A DNA stretch of 64,000 nucleotides from Reclinomonas americana ATCC 50394 (lineage: Eukaryota; Jakobida; Jakobea; Jakobida): contig PS015015.1 of the NCBI GenBank assembly GCA_048213135.1, positions 96,925 through 160,924 on the forward strand, read 5' to 3'. Positions 39,001 to 51,800 of this stretch are shown one piece after another (position 1 is the stretch's first letter; each line of letters opens with the position of its first letter). The position numbers and the translations under genes are program-made. The notes beneath the pieces were generated by a model. That model was not told the DNA's origin, ran no database searches, and saw only the letters and a program-made list of their open reading frames with translations.

Positions 39001-42000
39001 TCACCAAGTCGACTACAAGCAGAGCTGCCGTATTGGTGCGGCATCTTTCGGCGGTCGGCTCGGCGAGGTTGGTGAAATTGATCTCCGTTTCCTTTGCTTT
39101 TTTGTTGGTCGTTGCTGACGTGTATCGCGCGCGCGCAGCATCTCCTTCACCGGCAGTACCAGTTGTGGCTCTTTGCCAGCACGCCCAGCAAGCGCCGCAT
39201 CATTGTGTTGGACAATGTGCAGACTGCCGCACAGATCGCGCGCCTCTTGCCATCCAGCTCCCATCTCAGCAGCTCGTCGACCTGTCGTGGTGCGCTCGTT
39301 TTTGCTGTTCACACTCCATGCAGTTATGTTGTTTATCATCATCGTCCGTGCGCAGAATCGTACCCGCCGCTGTTGATTGTGATTGCGGCCAATCAGTCGC
39401 TGCAGTTGAGCTGCGAGTCCCTTCATCGGTGTCACCTGCCACCGTGGACGGTGCGTGCTGCTATTAGGCCCTGTGTTCCTTCTCATTACGAGCGCTCACC
39501 AGCATGTGTGGCTCTCGTGCAGACCGAGGAGTGCAAAGTATTCCTCACGCGCTGCTTCCGCAAGGACTCCATCGACGCCCATTTCGAGGCCGTGCTCGAC
39601 GACATTGCTGTGCGCATCAACGGATCGCCTCTGTACGCGCAGTTACTTGTCGGCTACCTGAAAGAGCACATGCGAGAGAATCCGCACGGTGACGGCATTC
39701 TGGGGGCGTGGCAGGCCTTCACCGACGGCGGTGCAGAGTTGGTGCGTCATCACCCTGAGTGCTTACCATGTGCTTTCTTCGTTCCTCCTCACCACATGTG
39801 TACATGTGTAATGCATGCAGTCTGCAGACACGTGGCTTGGTCGCACGATACAACCGCTGTCGGAGGCAGCGCACAAGTTGATCTCGTGTCTGGCCACCTT
39901 TGGCGGCATTCATCCCGTGTCCACCGCCGTGCTGCAGCTGCTCATGAAGGGCGTTTTGCTGCCACGTGATGGTACGTGGACCTGCGACGCGCGCTGGTGA
40001 AGAAAAAGCTCACCGTGCTCGTAGTTGAGGCGGCACTCGCCGAATTGCTGGCTCGCAACATGGTGCACTGCTGGCACGACTTGCGTCCGAACTTTGCCCT
40101 CGTGCTCGACGGCGAGCCGGAACACGTGCTGCGGCGGTTCTCGCGCCTAGTGGCCGGCGCTTCGCGACAAAAGAGTTGCGCGACGTGCACCTGCGCTGTA
40201 GATTGCCCTGTGAACTGACTTGTGTGTGCGTGTGTGTGTGCGCTGTAGCCGACACGGTCGTCGATGCGACCATGGAGGAGAACGCGCTGGCGCTCTGCAG
40301 TCTCTCCAACATGGCAACATCGCGCTCCGAGGCCTTCCGTCGTCGCCAGCGGTTGCACTCGCTGGAGGAGGTCTGTCTTGCGCATGCAAGTGTACATGGC
40401 AAGCGAAAGCACGGATTCACTGATCTGTCAACTGCAGTTGTCTGGACCGCAGCTCAATGCGCCGGGCATCTCCAAGGAGACGCAGGCCATTCTCGGCGAC
40501 GCCTATCCGTTTGTGCAGGGTGGACACTTTTTGTTGTGGGCACTGCCGCAGCCGGTAAACGCGTATATTGTGCGCCGCGGCAACGCCGACAAGGTGTACT
40601 ACGAGAAGCGCTTTGTCGAGGTCAGTTTGTGTCGATGTGGAGAGACAGCGGTGTGTTTGCTGTTTTTTTCCCGCTCACCACGGGGAATGTGCAGATTTTC
40701 GGGCAGCTGCTGGCCGGCTACGAGTACATGTACTACGACACGGACCATGCCAACTGGGCCGCACTGGCCTTTGAGCCGTTCCGCATGTCATTCCAATTCC
40801 TGCAGTGCCTGCTGCAGGATCTGTGGGAGGAGCACTACGACACCCTCGTGCCCATCATGTCGGAAGGCTCGCTCTTCCTCATCGACCGCGTCGGCCGCAA
40901 GAAGTTCTGCAAGTGCCTCTTCAACATGTTCTCGCGGTATTTGGACGCGCATCACGACACCCTCTCCCTGTGGGATCGTGCTCGCCTGCACCAGCGCTGC
41001 GTGTACATGGCACGTCGCATCCGGCAGTACGACGAGTCGGCGCAGCGGCACGCATCACAAATGTTCGAACTGGTATCATCGTCGCCGCTCGCCGGCAAGC
41101 GACGGTACTATGAGTTCATTCACACCTACGGCAAGTACCTCATCGACCAAGGCCAGTGGGCTGCGGCCGAGGAGGCGCTGCTTGGTGAGCTGCTCACATC
41201 AAAGATAATCGTGTTTCCTTCCGTGCGACTCATGTGTGCCTTGCAATTGTGCAGCCGCACTTGAGGTGTTTGGCACCGATTTTTCGTCGCCACCGTACGT
41301 GATTGCGCGCATGGTGAACACTCTGTGCGTGTGCCAACACACTCTGGTTTGTGATGCTTTGCGGGTGAAGAATTGTTGGCAGTCGTCTCATTTTCGCTCC
41401 GCAGGGCAAGTTTGCCGATGCTCTGGCCACTGGCGACTTGCTGCTGCGCATTTGGGATCACCTGAGCAACAAGGAGCACCCGGAGTACGCTCGCGCACTC
41501 AACACGGCCGCCAACATCAAGAGCGTGCAGGGCAACCGACTGGAGGCCATCCGGCTCATCGAACGATCGCTGAACGTGTGGAACACCGTGTACGTGTGCA
41601 AGTGGATCGAGTACGCCATTGCCGAGAGCAACTTGGCGTCGGTGTTTGTCAGCGAGGGATCCTACTCCAAGGCCGAGTTTCTGTACACGTGCGTTGCCTC
41701 GTGATGTCTGTGCCTAGTCAATGTGCATTCTCCCTGACACGTTGCTGTGCACAGACGGTCACTCGGCAAATTGGAAAGCATCTACTTGGATCCGTCGCAA
41801 CCGAGCGTCGAGAATCGTGAGCTGCACGCTGCTCCGCTGCTCAAGATCGACATGACTGCCATGAACCCGGAGCTGGCACGCTGCCTCGGCAACCTGGCCC
41901 TGGTCAACGACTTTCTCGGGCACATTGAGGAGACGCAGGGGTGCGTACGCGTGTCTCCAATGACTTGCACTGGCCGCAAGCTCACCATGTCGCGTCTCTC

Positions 42001-43203
42001 GCAGTCTAATGTCGCAGGCCGTGGACTACTTCCAGTCGGCTCGGCACGATCCGTTGGTGGGACCGCAAATCATCCTAGACCTGGCAGTGGCCCTCGACAA
42101 CTCGGGTGTCGTCCTGCAGGGGCTGGGGCACTTTGAGCGCGCCATTGAGCGGCACCGGGTTTGTTGTTGTGCGCGCTTCACGGGTGCATTTTTCATTCAT
42201 TTACTCAAATGAGCATGTGTTACAGGAGGCTGCCGAGGTGCGCTCGTCACTCTACGAGGCCTCCAACATTGAGCTGTGGCCGTCGCGGACCAATCTGGCC
42301 ATTGCGTATGAGAACTGTGGACGGAATGCGGAAGGTTGGGTCCCCTTGGTGTGTGCATGTGCGTGTGCGTTTGCTCATGCGATTGCTGGGTGCAGCAATG
42401 GAGATCCACCGCGAGATGCTCGAACTGGCACGCTCATCGCCTGGCACCTTCTCGAGTCACATTGCGTCCAGTCTCACCAATTTGGCCATCTCGGTGGCGC
42501 TCGCTGGCGAACTCACGGAGGCCGAGGGTTTGCTGGTGGGTTTCCTCTTTCTGATTTGCTTTACTTGTTTGCGTGGCTGACTTTCTCTCCACGCCGCGAT
42601 GCAGCGCGAAGCCGGTGACTTGTGGCCAACGCTGCACCCGGAGCTCGGTATTGTGTGGAACAACCTCGGGCTGGTGTTGATGTACCAGGGCCGTCTGGAG
42701 GAGGCCGCGAACTACCTCAACAAATCCCTGCAGCTGCTGGAGATGCACCGCCGCGGCGACAACCCTGTGTGTCTGCTGGTGCGCAACAACATTGGTGTGC
42801 TGACCGAGTCCAGTCCGGTTCCGCAAGACGCACTGTACGTGTACGCCCACGCGGCACGCATGCGCCCCGTGCACCCCTGCTACCCGTTCGTGACCTTCAA
42901 CACGGCACGCGTGCTGTCGCTCTCTAACCGAGAGCAGGCCGCTGCGCTGTTCCGCAAGGTGTGTGTGATTGTGATTGTGAATGTGCGGGAGTGTGAGGCG
43001 CGTCTCACGCAGTGGAGCGCGCAGTGTCACGAGCAGGTGACGGTGGTGGATCCGTGGGCCGGGCAAAGCGCCGAGTTGCAGGAGTTGCGCCAGCAGCACG
43101 ACTGGCTGGCCATGGCGGACCGAGTAAGCGAGCTGTCGCCGCAAGCCGTGTTCTTGCACGCGTACGCTCGATGTGTGCACCGCAATGCGTGGAACACTTA
43201 CTG
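36046..43203 (+). CDS. Large STAND-type P-loop NTPase with TPR repeats (NLR-like architecture)
   Basis: About 20 exons. The N-terminus is long and Gly-rich (GGGGGGGGGGFGFGNEFGAP) and then Ala/Ser-rich. A compact region follows (RTYEELDLLLALVERLRP; GVWKQVRGKNPDITRLNTL; REYYFRRRPTADQVLLGICM) that I do not recognise. After a 50-N gap and a Pro/Ala linker comes the NTPase: Walker A in VIMVTGEQGVGKTSFAFQLL (about 38835-38890), a strand YVNMSGRDQRSS, Walker B in RRIIVLDNVQ, then PPLLIVIAANQS, and winged-helix-like helices (LISCLATFGGIHPVSTAVL). The C-terminal half is helical repeats with clear TPRs (EYARALNTAANIKSVQGNRL, ELGIVWNNLGLVLMYQGRLE with EAANYLNKSLQLLE, SHIASSLTNLAISVALAGEL). Stop at 43203. 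The layout (variable N-terminus, STAND, TPR) is that of signalling or immune NTPases. The start codon is uncertain. Confidence 0.68.
38069..38118. other. Assembly gap (50 N)
   Basis: Between the unrecognised N-terminal region and the Pro/Ala-rich linker of the STAND gene. Confidence 0.99.
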
Positions 43204-43317
43204 ATCCCTCCCCTCCTCTCTCTGTTTAATCTGAAATGAACTTCGCGAAGAAAACTCTGTTTACTCCTCCGCTGACCACCACACTGACTTGACTCACTGC
43301 ATTTTCTTTCGATCCGA

Positions 43318-44469
43318 TCACAACCCAAACAATTCCTCGTCCAGACCCTTCACCGTCGCCTGCGCCGACCGTGACGCCGGCTTATCATCCTCACGCTTGG
43401 TGGCCTTGCCCGCCGGCTTCTTCTTCTTCTTCTTGTCCTCGTCGAGATCCATCGTGCCGGCCTCGACACCCATGGCCGCCTCGAACTTATTGGCAGTCTT
43501 CATCTCCTTCTTTGCGGGATTGGCAAACATGGCATCCAGCGCATCTCGCTGCTGCCGCGTCTGGTACGTCGAAATGTCATCAGCAACATCATCAGCAGCC
43601 ACCACCACCGCGCCATCACCGTCGACAGCCGTGACCGCACTCGCACTCAGTCTCAGCGTCGACAGTTGCTCGCTCGGTGGTGCCACAGCCACCGCCGCCG
43701 CTGTTGCTGTTGTCGTCGTCGTCGTAGTTGTCGTCGTCGATGATGAGGTCGCAGTGGCGCCACCGCCAGCCCGGGAGCCACCAAACAGCGAGTCATGTGT
43801 GTCGGCAAAGAAGTCTGACGCATTACGCTGCGCCGACTGCGGCTGTGGTGGAGGCGGTGGCTGCGGTGCAGCGGTGGCACTTGTCGCCGACGACGCATCT
43901 CCCGACGCCGCCAACAGCGCCTCCGCCTCTCTCCGCTCCTGCGCACTGATGACCACACCATCCAACTCCAGCAGCGTCGGCATCCGCGCAATCACAAACG
44001 CCCGGTAGTTGCGCTCGGTCTTGGCGAACGGACAACCCTCCAGCCACAAGGACTCCACCGCCGGAAACGTAAACAACCCTGCATGCACAACCACAGTGGA
44101 TGAGTCATGGATGACGCGAACGAGGAGAAAGCAAGAGCACGAAACCTTGCAGTTGCCGCGCAAAGCGAAACGTGTTGCCACTGAGATCCAGGCGACGCAC
44201 ACGCAAGCACTTGCTGAAATCACCCAAATCTGATCATCACGCACAGTCATCACTCTTGCACACACACACATACACCACTCTCTTCACTCACCATCAATGC
44301 TGCCTTTGGTGATCGACAGCTCCTCCACCTCTGCCACATTCACCATCTGTCACACACGCACAACAAGAGAGCGTGAGTGTGTGACGCAAACACTCACAGA
44401 CAAGAGCACACATAAGCAACAAACCCGATTCAGCTTCGCCGGCAGCTTCTCCACAGTCAACTTGGGCAT
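43318..44469 (-). CDS. Small leucine-rich-repeat protein with disordered C-terminus
   Basis: The ATG at 44469 (MPKLTVEKLPAKLNR) opens four or five exons. LRR units are visible: VNVAEVEELSITKGSID, FSKCLRVRRLDLSGNTFRF, LFTFPAVESLWLEGCPF, then an LRR-cap-like end (RMPTLLELDGVVISAQERRE). The rest is low-complexity: poly-Pro/Gln, a poly-Thr run, Ala-rich stretches, then a Lys-rich tail (DLDEDKKKKKKPAGKATK) and GLDEELFGL before the stop at 43318. The pattern resembles leucine-rich cytosolic or ciliary proteins of the LRRC/U2A' type. No partner is evident. Confidence 0.72.
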
Positions 44470-44617
44470 TCTCTCTGCTCAACAACGACGATTGCACAAG
44501 TCAGCTCAAGTCGTCGTCGTCCTGCACACAAATTGCAATCCGTCAACAGTCTCTCGGAGTAGAAAGGATGCGCTCGGCACCACGTGTGCATTCCAAAGTT
44601 TCGCCCACTCTTCTCTC

Positions 44618-47600
44618 ATGCCCAACTCTCTCTCACACACTCACACACACGCGCGTTCACAGGATGCAGAGGCGGAATCTGCATCGCCCTCGACGCTCTC
44701 CTTTGTGCTCTTTCTCGTGTGCATTGTGTGCGTGTGTGTGGCCGTGTGGAGCTTCGAGCATCCACTGTGGTCACTGCCGACTCCGGTCTCTGGCAAGGAG
44801 TGCCCGGCGGAGAGCGCCACGTGTTTCTCAGAGGAGCGCGCTCGTCGACACACGCAGTATCTCACAGAGACCATTGGCATTCGTTGCGCATCTGCATCTC
44901 TTGCGCGCCTCTCTCTTTTCTTTGTTTTTTTTGTTGTTCATTCTTTTGTTTCCCCTGTGGCACTGCGTAGGACTGACGGGCACTGATGAGAATGAGATTG
45001 TTAGTGCGGGGTACCTGCTTAACGAATTCGAGGCGTTGCAGGTCGGTCGGGCTGTCGGTGTTTCTCCGCATTGTGTCTCTGTCTCTTATCGCTCGTGTGT
45101 GTGTGTTGGCGATGCAGGAGACTGCCAGCGAGAAGCTGACGGTGGAGGTGGAGCAGCAGTTCACCTCGGGCAATTTCTCCATGAGTTGCGCACGTTTGCA
45201 TGCAGGCTGTATGTTATAACAACAACGCATTCACTGGGTGTCCGCCAGACTTTTTGCAGCACGACTTGGCGCTGGTGTACTCGAATGTCACCAACATTCT
45301 CATGCGTGTGCGGGCGCGTAGTGATGCGGAGCCGGAGCATTGCGTCGTGGTCGGCACGCACTTTGATTCGACGATTTCCAGTCCCGGTTTGCTCACGATC
45401 CTCCTTGGTGGTGCTCGTGACCGCCACCCCCACATGCGCGCTTACTGGCATGTGTGTGATGCAGGTGGTTCCGATTGTGGCACGCCAGTGGGTATCGCGG
45501 TGGAAATGGCACGCGCGCTGACTCGTCCGGGTGCGGAGAAGTACTTTTCGCCGGGTGGCGAGAACTGCGTCGTGTTTGTGCTGAATGGCAGCGAGGAATT
45601 CGGACTGCTGGCCGCACACGGTTTCCTGAGCCATCCGTGGGCCGAGCGGTGAATGGCTTTTCCTCTCAGCTGCTTGGTTATCTTGCTCTCACAATCCTAC
45701 AGCTCCTCGTTCATCGTCAACATGGAGGCCGTCGGTGCCGGCAGCAAGGAAGGTACGTCTGTCGTCCGTCGCTTTGGCGCACTGGTGTGCCTCGCTTAAA
45801 CACGCTGCTGCACGCGCACAGTCTTCTTCCAGACCGCCCCCGGCAACCGCCACTTTGTGGAGACGTACTCTGAGTACGTGAAGCGTCCGCATGGCACAGT
45901 GCTGGTCCGTCGTCGTTGTTGTTGTTGTTGCCGTCGCTTGCAGTTTTGTGTGCCTTCTGAGTCGCTTTGCGTGCTTTCGATAGGGCGAGGATTTGTTCCA
46001 GCGGCTGCAAGTCATTCCCAGGTGCGTGTTGCAATGGGCGACGGCGTTGCGTACATGTATCATTGTTCTTAACTGCATCGTGTAGCGACACCGATTTCCG
46101 CATCTACCGCGATTTCGGCGGCATGCGTGGCTACGATTTTGCCGTGTACCGCAACAGGTGCGTGATGCTTTCATGTGGCGGCGACTTGCACTTCCATTCA
46201 CCACCACACGCGCACAGCCAAGTGTACCACACCGAAAAGGATAACATGGAGATGATCACACCCGGCACCATTCAGCACTACGGCGAGAACGTGTTTGCCG
46301 TGACCCGCGGCATCTTGGCCAACTACAAGAAGCTGGTGCAGAGGCATTGTCTCTTGTTGTTCTCTTGTCTTTCCAGGCGTTGTTGCTTACGTTGTCGCAG
46401 ACGGAGACGGACGTGGAGGATGTCGCATACTTTGATGTTCTGAGCACGTACATGATGTGGGTGCCGTCATGTTGCGTGGCTGCTTGTTTATCAGCAGAGG
46501 CTCTCTCTCTCTCTCTCTGTCGCTGACACGTCAGTCTTTCCATCAGCCGTTCTCCGCCTGATCCAAGTCTCCACATTCGTCATTACACTGCTGTTGCTGG
46601 TGATCTTCTCACGCAACAAGCGTGGTGGCAACACCATTTTCCAGGACGCGTTGGTCGACACGGTGAGTGCGTTGTTGCAGTGTACACTCATGGTGACGAT
46701 CACTGAATGTGTGTGCGTGTGTGTTTGCAGGGAGTGCTGATCCTCGCCGTGCTGTTCGCCGTCATTTTCAACGTCTGCGTGGCGCTCTTCGTGACACGTG
46801 TCATTGGAAGCCGCCTCTCGTTCTACTCGAACGGATTGCTCGGTGGTTTGCTGTACGGCAGCGGTGCACTGTTTGGCTTCTTCCTGGCCATTCGTTTCAA
46901 GGTTTGGCAGTCGGGGGTGTCGTGAAAGAAAAGAGTGTGAGCGACTGACGGCGACTCACGCAGACGGTGGTTGCGGTGCTGGCTGGACTCATTGTCGCCA
47001 TGTTGCAATATGTGCTGGTGCTGCGCGTCGCGTGGCGCATCGGCTCGCCGGAGGAAGTCGACGACATTACGTGGGTGTCGAACTTGGTGCCGTCGCCGAC
47101 AATGTTGTACGGCGCGGCAGTGGTGATGGCCTCTGTGTCGCTGATTGTCGTGCCGTGGATGGGCGTGCGTCAGTTGCGTGATATGCGATAATGATCGCAT
47201 GTGGGAGTAACGTACCAACATTCGCGTTCAGCTTCGCGCACCGTCGTCGGACAGCCAAGGAGGCACCATCGCCGTTGACTCAGCGTCTGGCATTCGGATT
47301 CAGCGTCCAGTTCCTGACACTGCTTATCATGGCGGCACTGGCCGCTGGTCCGTCACGATTTGTGTGTGCATGTGGTGATCGACTTCTGTCTCACAGTTTT
47401 CGCACAGGCGGTCTCGGTTTCACGTATCTGTTCACCATTGTGAGCATTGCTGGTGTGCTGTCCCTCGTGCTGGAGCTGCTGGGCAACGGTATCGTGCCCA
47501 TGACTGTGCGTCTGTTGGTGTGCTGCGCGCCGATCTTGGTGCACGCGATGCACCTGTTCTCCAACACCACTGGACTGCTGTTCGGACTGTGTGGCCGCCT

Positions 47601-48762
47601 CGGCAAGATTGTGAGTGTGCCTGCTGATCTGTCTCACAGCACGTGCGTTCTCATCCCATGTCATGACAGGACGGCGACATTGCGGTGGCGGTGCTGGTCG
47701 GCGTGTTCTCCGTGCTGACCCTGCTCATCGTGTTGCACTTTATCAACAGCACCGGCAAGGTCAGTCAGCATGCTCCGTCGTCGTGGAAATCGTGCTGTTC
47801 TCACATGTTTGCACGCATCAGACCGACACCCTGCTCGTGTTGCTCGCCGTGGTGCTGGTGGCGTCGATTGCAGTCGCCTCCCACACCGCTCCATACACCG
47901 CCAACACACCAAAGCGTCTCTTTGCGCAGCGCAATTTCCAGTTGAGTGGGTCACCATCGATGTTTGTTGTCGTCGCGCGAGCTGAAAAATTGATGTGCAT
48001 GTGAACAGTCAGGACCTGCGTGCTGCCGAGCCGCAGTGGAAGTCCAAGTACATTGTCAGCTGGCTCGACTCGGTGGCGCTGGCCGAGGAGCACGCATCCA
48101 GGCTGGCCGGTGGAGCGCCACTGGTGCTTCACCACGGATATCCGACAACGGCTTCGGAGTATTTGGTGTGTGTGTGTGTGTGTTGCTGGAGTAGCCGCGG
48201 CCAGCCCTCAACATGGTGCTCACTGCTTGCCGTCGTGCAGTCTCTCTATCCGGTTCACATTCTGCTGTCGGGACTGTACGAGTGGGGCCACAGCACCAAG
48301 GAGACACCAGAAGTGGTGCCGACCATCACCGTGCTGAAGGACACGATCGATGTTATGGTCTGTCGCGCTGCACCTTGCTTCTACCTGCCTTCGCAAGGCT
48401 GTGACACGTACTATCCCACACAGGGCAAACGACGCATTGAGCTCGAGTTCGACCGCGTTGCCAAGGAGTCGCAGTGCGTGCTCCGCATCAGTGGCCACCT
48501 GGTGAGCTGGGACGTGGTGGAGGGCCTCGTCACCGAGCAGCTGATGGACGCCGCCGAGGACGGCAAGCCGTTCACGGCCTACATTCGCCAAGTCGGCCCG
48601 GAGACACGCTGGCGCCTGCGCATAACCGCAGAGCCCGACACTGGCGTGCTGCTGAACCTGGCCGCCAGCTACTGGAAGACCGTCCTAGAGCATGCCCACA
48701 CGCTACCGGAGTGGACCACCAAGTTGCAGATCGAGGAGGTCATCGTCACAAAGGCGCTGTGA
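44618..48762 (+). CDS. ER metallopeptidase 1-like M28 peptidase (Fxna/ERMP1 type)
   Basis: A short N-terminus leads into a signal-anchor helix (FVLFLVCIVCVCVAVW). The M28 domain spans many small exons with conserved metal and catalytic sites: CVVVGTHFDST (His and Asp ligands), GSDCGTPVGIAVEMARAL (bridging Asp), VFVLNGSEEFGLLAAHGFL (catalytic Glu pair), VNMEAVGAGSKE, FQTAPGNRHFVETYSEY, DTDFRIYRDFGGMRGYDFAV and VYHTEKDNMEMITPG (last His ligand). About nine TM helices follow (for example VITLLLLVIFS, VLAGLIVAMLQYVLVLRVAW, LVLELLGNGIVPMTVRLLVC). A C-terminal luminal domain ends VIVTKAL at 48762. The order is exactly that of vertebrate ERMP1. The enzyme is expected in the ER membrane. The join near 47180-47265 uses a phase-1 intron that removes a false stop. 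The start Met is the least certain point. Confidence 0.82.
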
Positions 48763-48892
48763 GACGACAAGTCGACTTGAGTGAAGTCGACATCGACATC
48801 GACAATCCGAACAATACAATTTTTTTTGTTTTCCCTTTGTCGTTGTCGCGAGAGGAGAAGGAGAGTGTGTGTGAGAGAAAGAGAGAGCAAGT

Positions 48893-51800
48893 ATGCCACC
48901 GAAACGCAACAGCAAGAGCGGTGCGTGTGTGTGTTGACTGCGTGCATTTCGTCATGCATCCTTTCTCATATGAGAGTGCGCAGCAGCCGCAGCTGAGCCA
49001 ATGGACACGGACGCGCAGGTTTGTCAAACAACAGCTTCTGCGGTGGTGGCGACCTCACACTCCACTCACATTCTGCACTGTGCACAACACAGGCAGCAGC
49101 AGCAGCAGCCGTGGTGGTTGCCTTTAGTGGTCAGTTCGGATGCACCGAGGCGTCGCTGGGCAAGACGGTCGAGTCGATTGGAGGCTCCTGGTCGCGCTCT
49201 GTCACCAAGAAGGCAAGTGTGCACGTTCGTTGTCGTGCTGTGTGCATGTGTGCTCATGACTGCCCGCGCACACAGGTCACACATCTGGTGACCACTCTCG
49301 AGGACGTCGGTCGACATGCACTCGGCGAAACGGCATTCGTCAAGGTCGCCAAGGCGGTAATGGCCAAGCTGCCTCTTGGTTGCGTGCTCCTCCCTCTCCC
49401 TCTTTCCCTCTATCTGTCTGTCTCGCACTCACCGCTGCACTGTTGCCAGTGAGTCGCGAGTGGCTGACCGAGTCCGACGCGGCCGGCTCGTTCCTGCCCG
49501 TCGACAAGTTCCTCATTGAGCTCGAGGTGGCCAAGGCGGCCGTGGAGGCCGTCAGTGCCCCTCACCAGAAGAAGCGTGCGGCTGCGTCGGAGGCCGCTGA
49601 GGAGGAGGAGCTGCCGGGTGAGCCGACTGCTGGCATGCATGTGCCGCGTGTTTTTTTTCTTGACTGACAATGGTGGTTTTCTCTCTGCAGCCAAGAAGCG
49701 TGCGAAGCGTGGAGCCAAGGCCGCGGAGACGACGGCCACAGACGACAGTGAGCCGGCTGCTGCGGAGGCCCCTGCGGCGGCGGCGCGTCCGAAGAGGGGC
49801 GCCGGCAAGAAGGCTGCTGCGGCTGCGGCTGCGGCTGCTGCGACGAGCCCCACCAGCGACATGGATGTGGACGCGGGTGAGACGGAGGCAACGCCCGCCG
49901 CCAAGGCCAAGAAAGGCAAGGCAGCGGCCAAGGCCGCGACTAAGACGGAAAAGGCCGACGATGCCGCCATGGCCGGAGACGAGGAGGAAGAGGAGGCGGC
50001 GCCAGCGGCCAAGGGCAAGAAGGGCAAAAAGGGCAAGGCGGCAGCCAAGGCCACCGCCAAGACCGAGAAGGCCGACGATGACGAGGAGGAGGAGGAGGAA
50101 GAGGAGGCAGCCCCGGCAGCCAAGGGCAAGAAGGGCAAGAGCGGCAAGGCGGCTGTGGCTGCTGCTCCCGCCACTGCTGCCACTGCTCCCGCTGCTGCTG
50201 CTGCGCCGGCCTCATCCAGCCGCCCGCCGGATCCATTCACCACGGTGCCCCGCGATCAGATCATTATGGTGCCACGCGATGTGGCCAAGCCGAAGGCCAT
50301 CAAGGCCGCCAGCGCGCCGCCGTTCCCCTCCAACTACGTCATTCTCAAGCACGTCGGTGAGTCGCACGTTCCCCCCGAGTGATCTCATCGATGCACACTC
50401 ATGCTTCCATTTCCTCGCAGTGCTGCAAGGTATATGCGTATCGCAGTGCACTTGTCTGTCCCTGTTTACTGATTCGCCGCGCTGCAGTGACCGACATCAA
50501 GGACAACCACAACAAGTGTGCGTGTTGCAGCAGCGCTTGCTTTGTGTTTAATCTACTGCTCATTCTTCCCCCTCCCCAACGCAGACTACTCGATGGAGAT
50601 CCACGAGGCGCCTGGCGGCCACTACCGCATCTACAGCCACTACGGACGCACCGATGACCTGCAGTCGAACCCGGTCTGTTATCCGATGCGTGCACTTGTA
50701 TTTGTGGCTGCATCCACTGACTTGGCAGCTGCACAGAATGCTGGGCAGCGCGAAGTGCGCCTGTTCCCGAGCTTGCCTGCTGCGTGCGCCGGTTGGGAGC
50801 TCCTGTACAAGGTCTGTGCGTGTGGCCACTGATTGCATTTCCTCGAGACAACTCATTGGAGTACTATATGAGCGTAGGACAAGACCGGCGGTAGCAAGGG
50901 CTACCGTCCGTGAGTGGCATCCACCATTCCCTTTTTCTCGCGCTTCTTCATCGTCTCGCTCACTACGTCGCAGGGTGAACTTGGCGTCGTCCAAGATCGG
51001 CTCGGAGAAGGCAGTCGGTGTCAGTGTCGGCGAGGTCGGCGCAGCCACCTTGGCCAAGTCGACCAAGGCCTCTGATCCGCAGGCTGTTGCGTTGCTCTCT
51101 CTTCTCCATTTGATCTCGTGCACGCTGACACTCATCACTCGTGAGCAGGCCGTCAAGGCACCTGCCGTGTCGACACTCGACTCGCATGTGCAGGAGCTTG
51201 TGCGAGTTGCGTAATAATATCCTCCCCCCGATCGCGCCAGCCCTGCGAGCTCACTGTGCGTGGGCAGTACATTTACGCCGAGGCCACCAATGCACTCACG
51301 TCGGCCGTCAACTGCTCCATCACGGCGCACGGCATTGAGACGCCACTGGGCGTGTTGACCATGGAGCAGGTGGAGCGCGGCGAGGCCATCCTCAACCAGA
51401 TTCTCGGCGAGGTGGAGAGCAGCAAACCGAACAGCGCCGTGCTGCAGCGTCTCTCCAGCGATTTCTTCACCGCCATCCCTCACCGCATCGGTCGTTCGCG
51501 TGCCGACATCGAGGCCTCGGTGCTGACCACCAAGGACAAGGTCAAGGCCGAGGAGGAGTTGCTGCAGGTACGCACACACACATGTCTTGTAGGCCTCGCG
51601 TTTTTTCATGGCACTCAACTCCTGTGCGCAGCTGATGAAGGACATGTTGCAAGTGGACGAGGCCGGAGGTAGCGGCAGTCATGTGCTCTTCGACAATGTC
51701 GTTGACGACCAGGTTAGTGGTAAGACAAGCACGTTTGTGCATCTGTATCCTGAATATGTGGCGGTGCTGGAATGCAGTACAAGGCCCTCGGCTGCAACGT

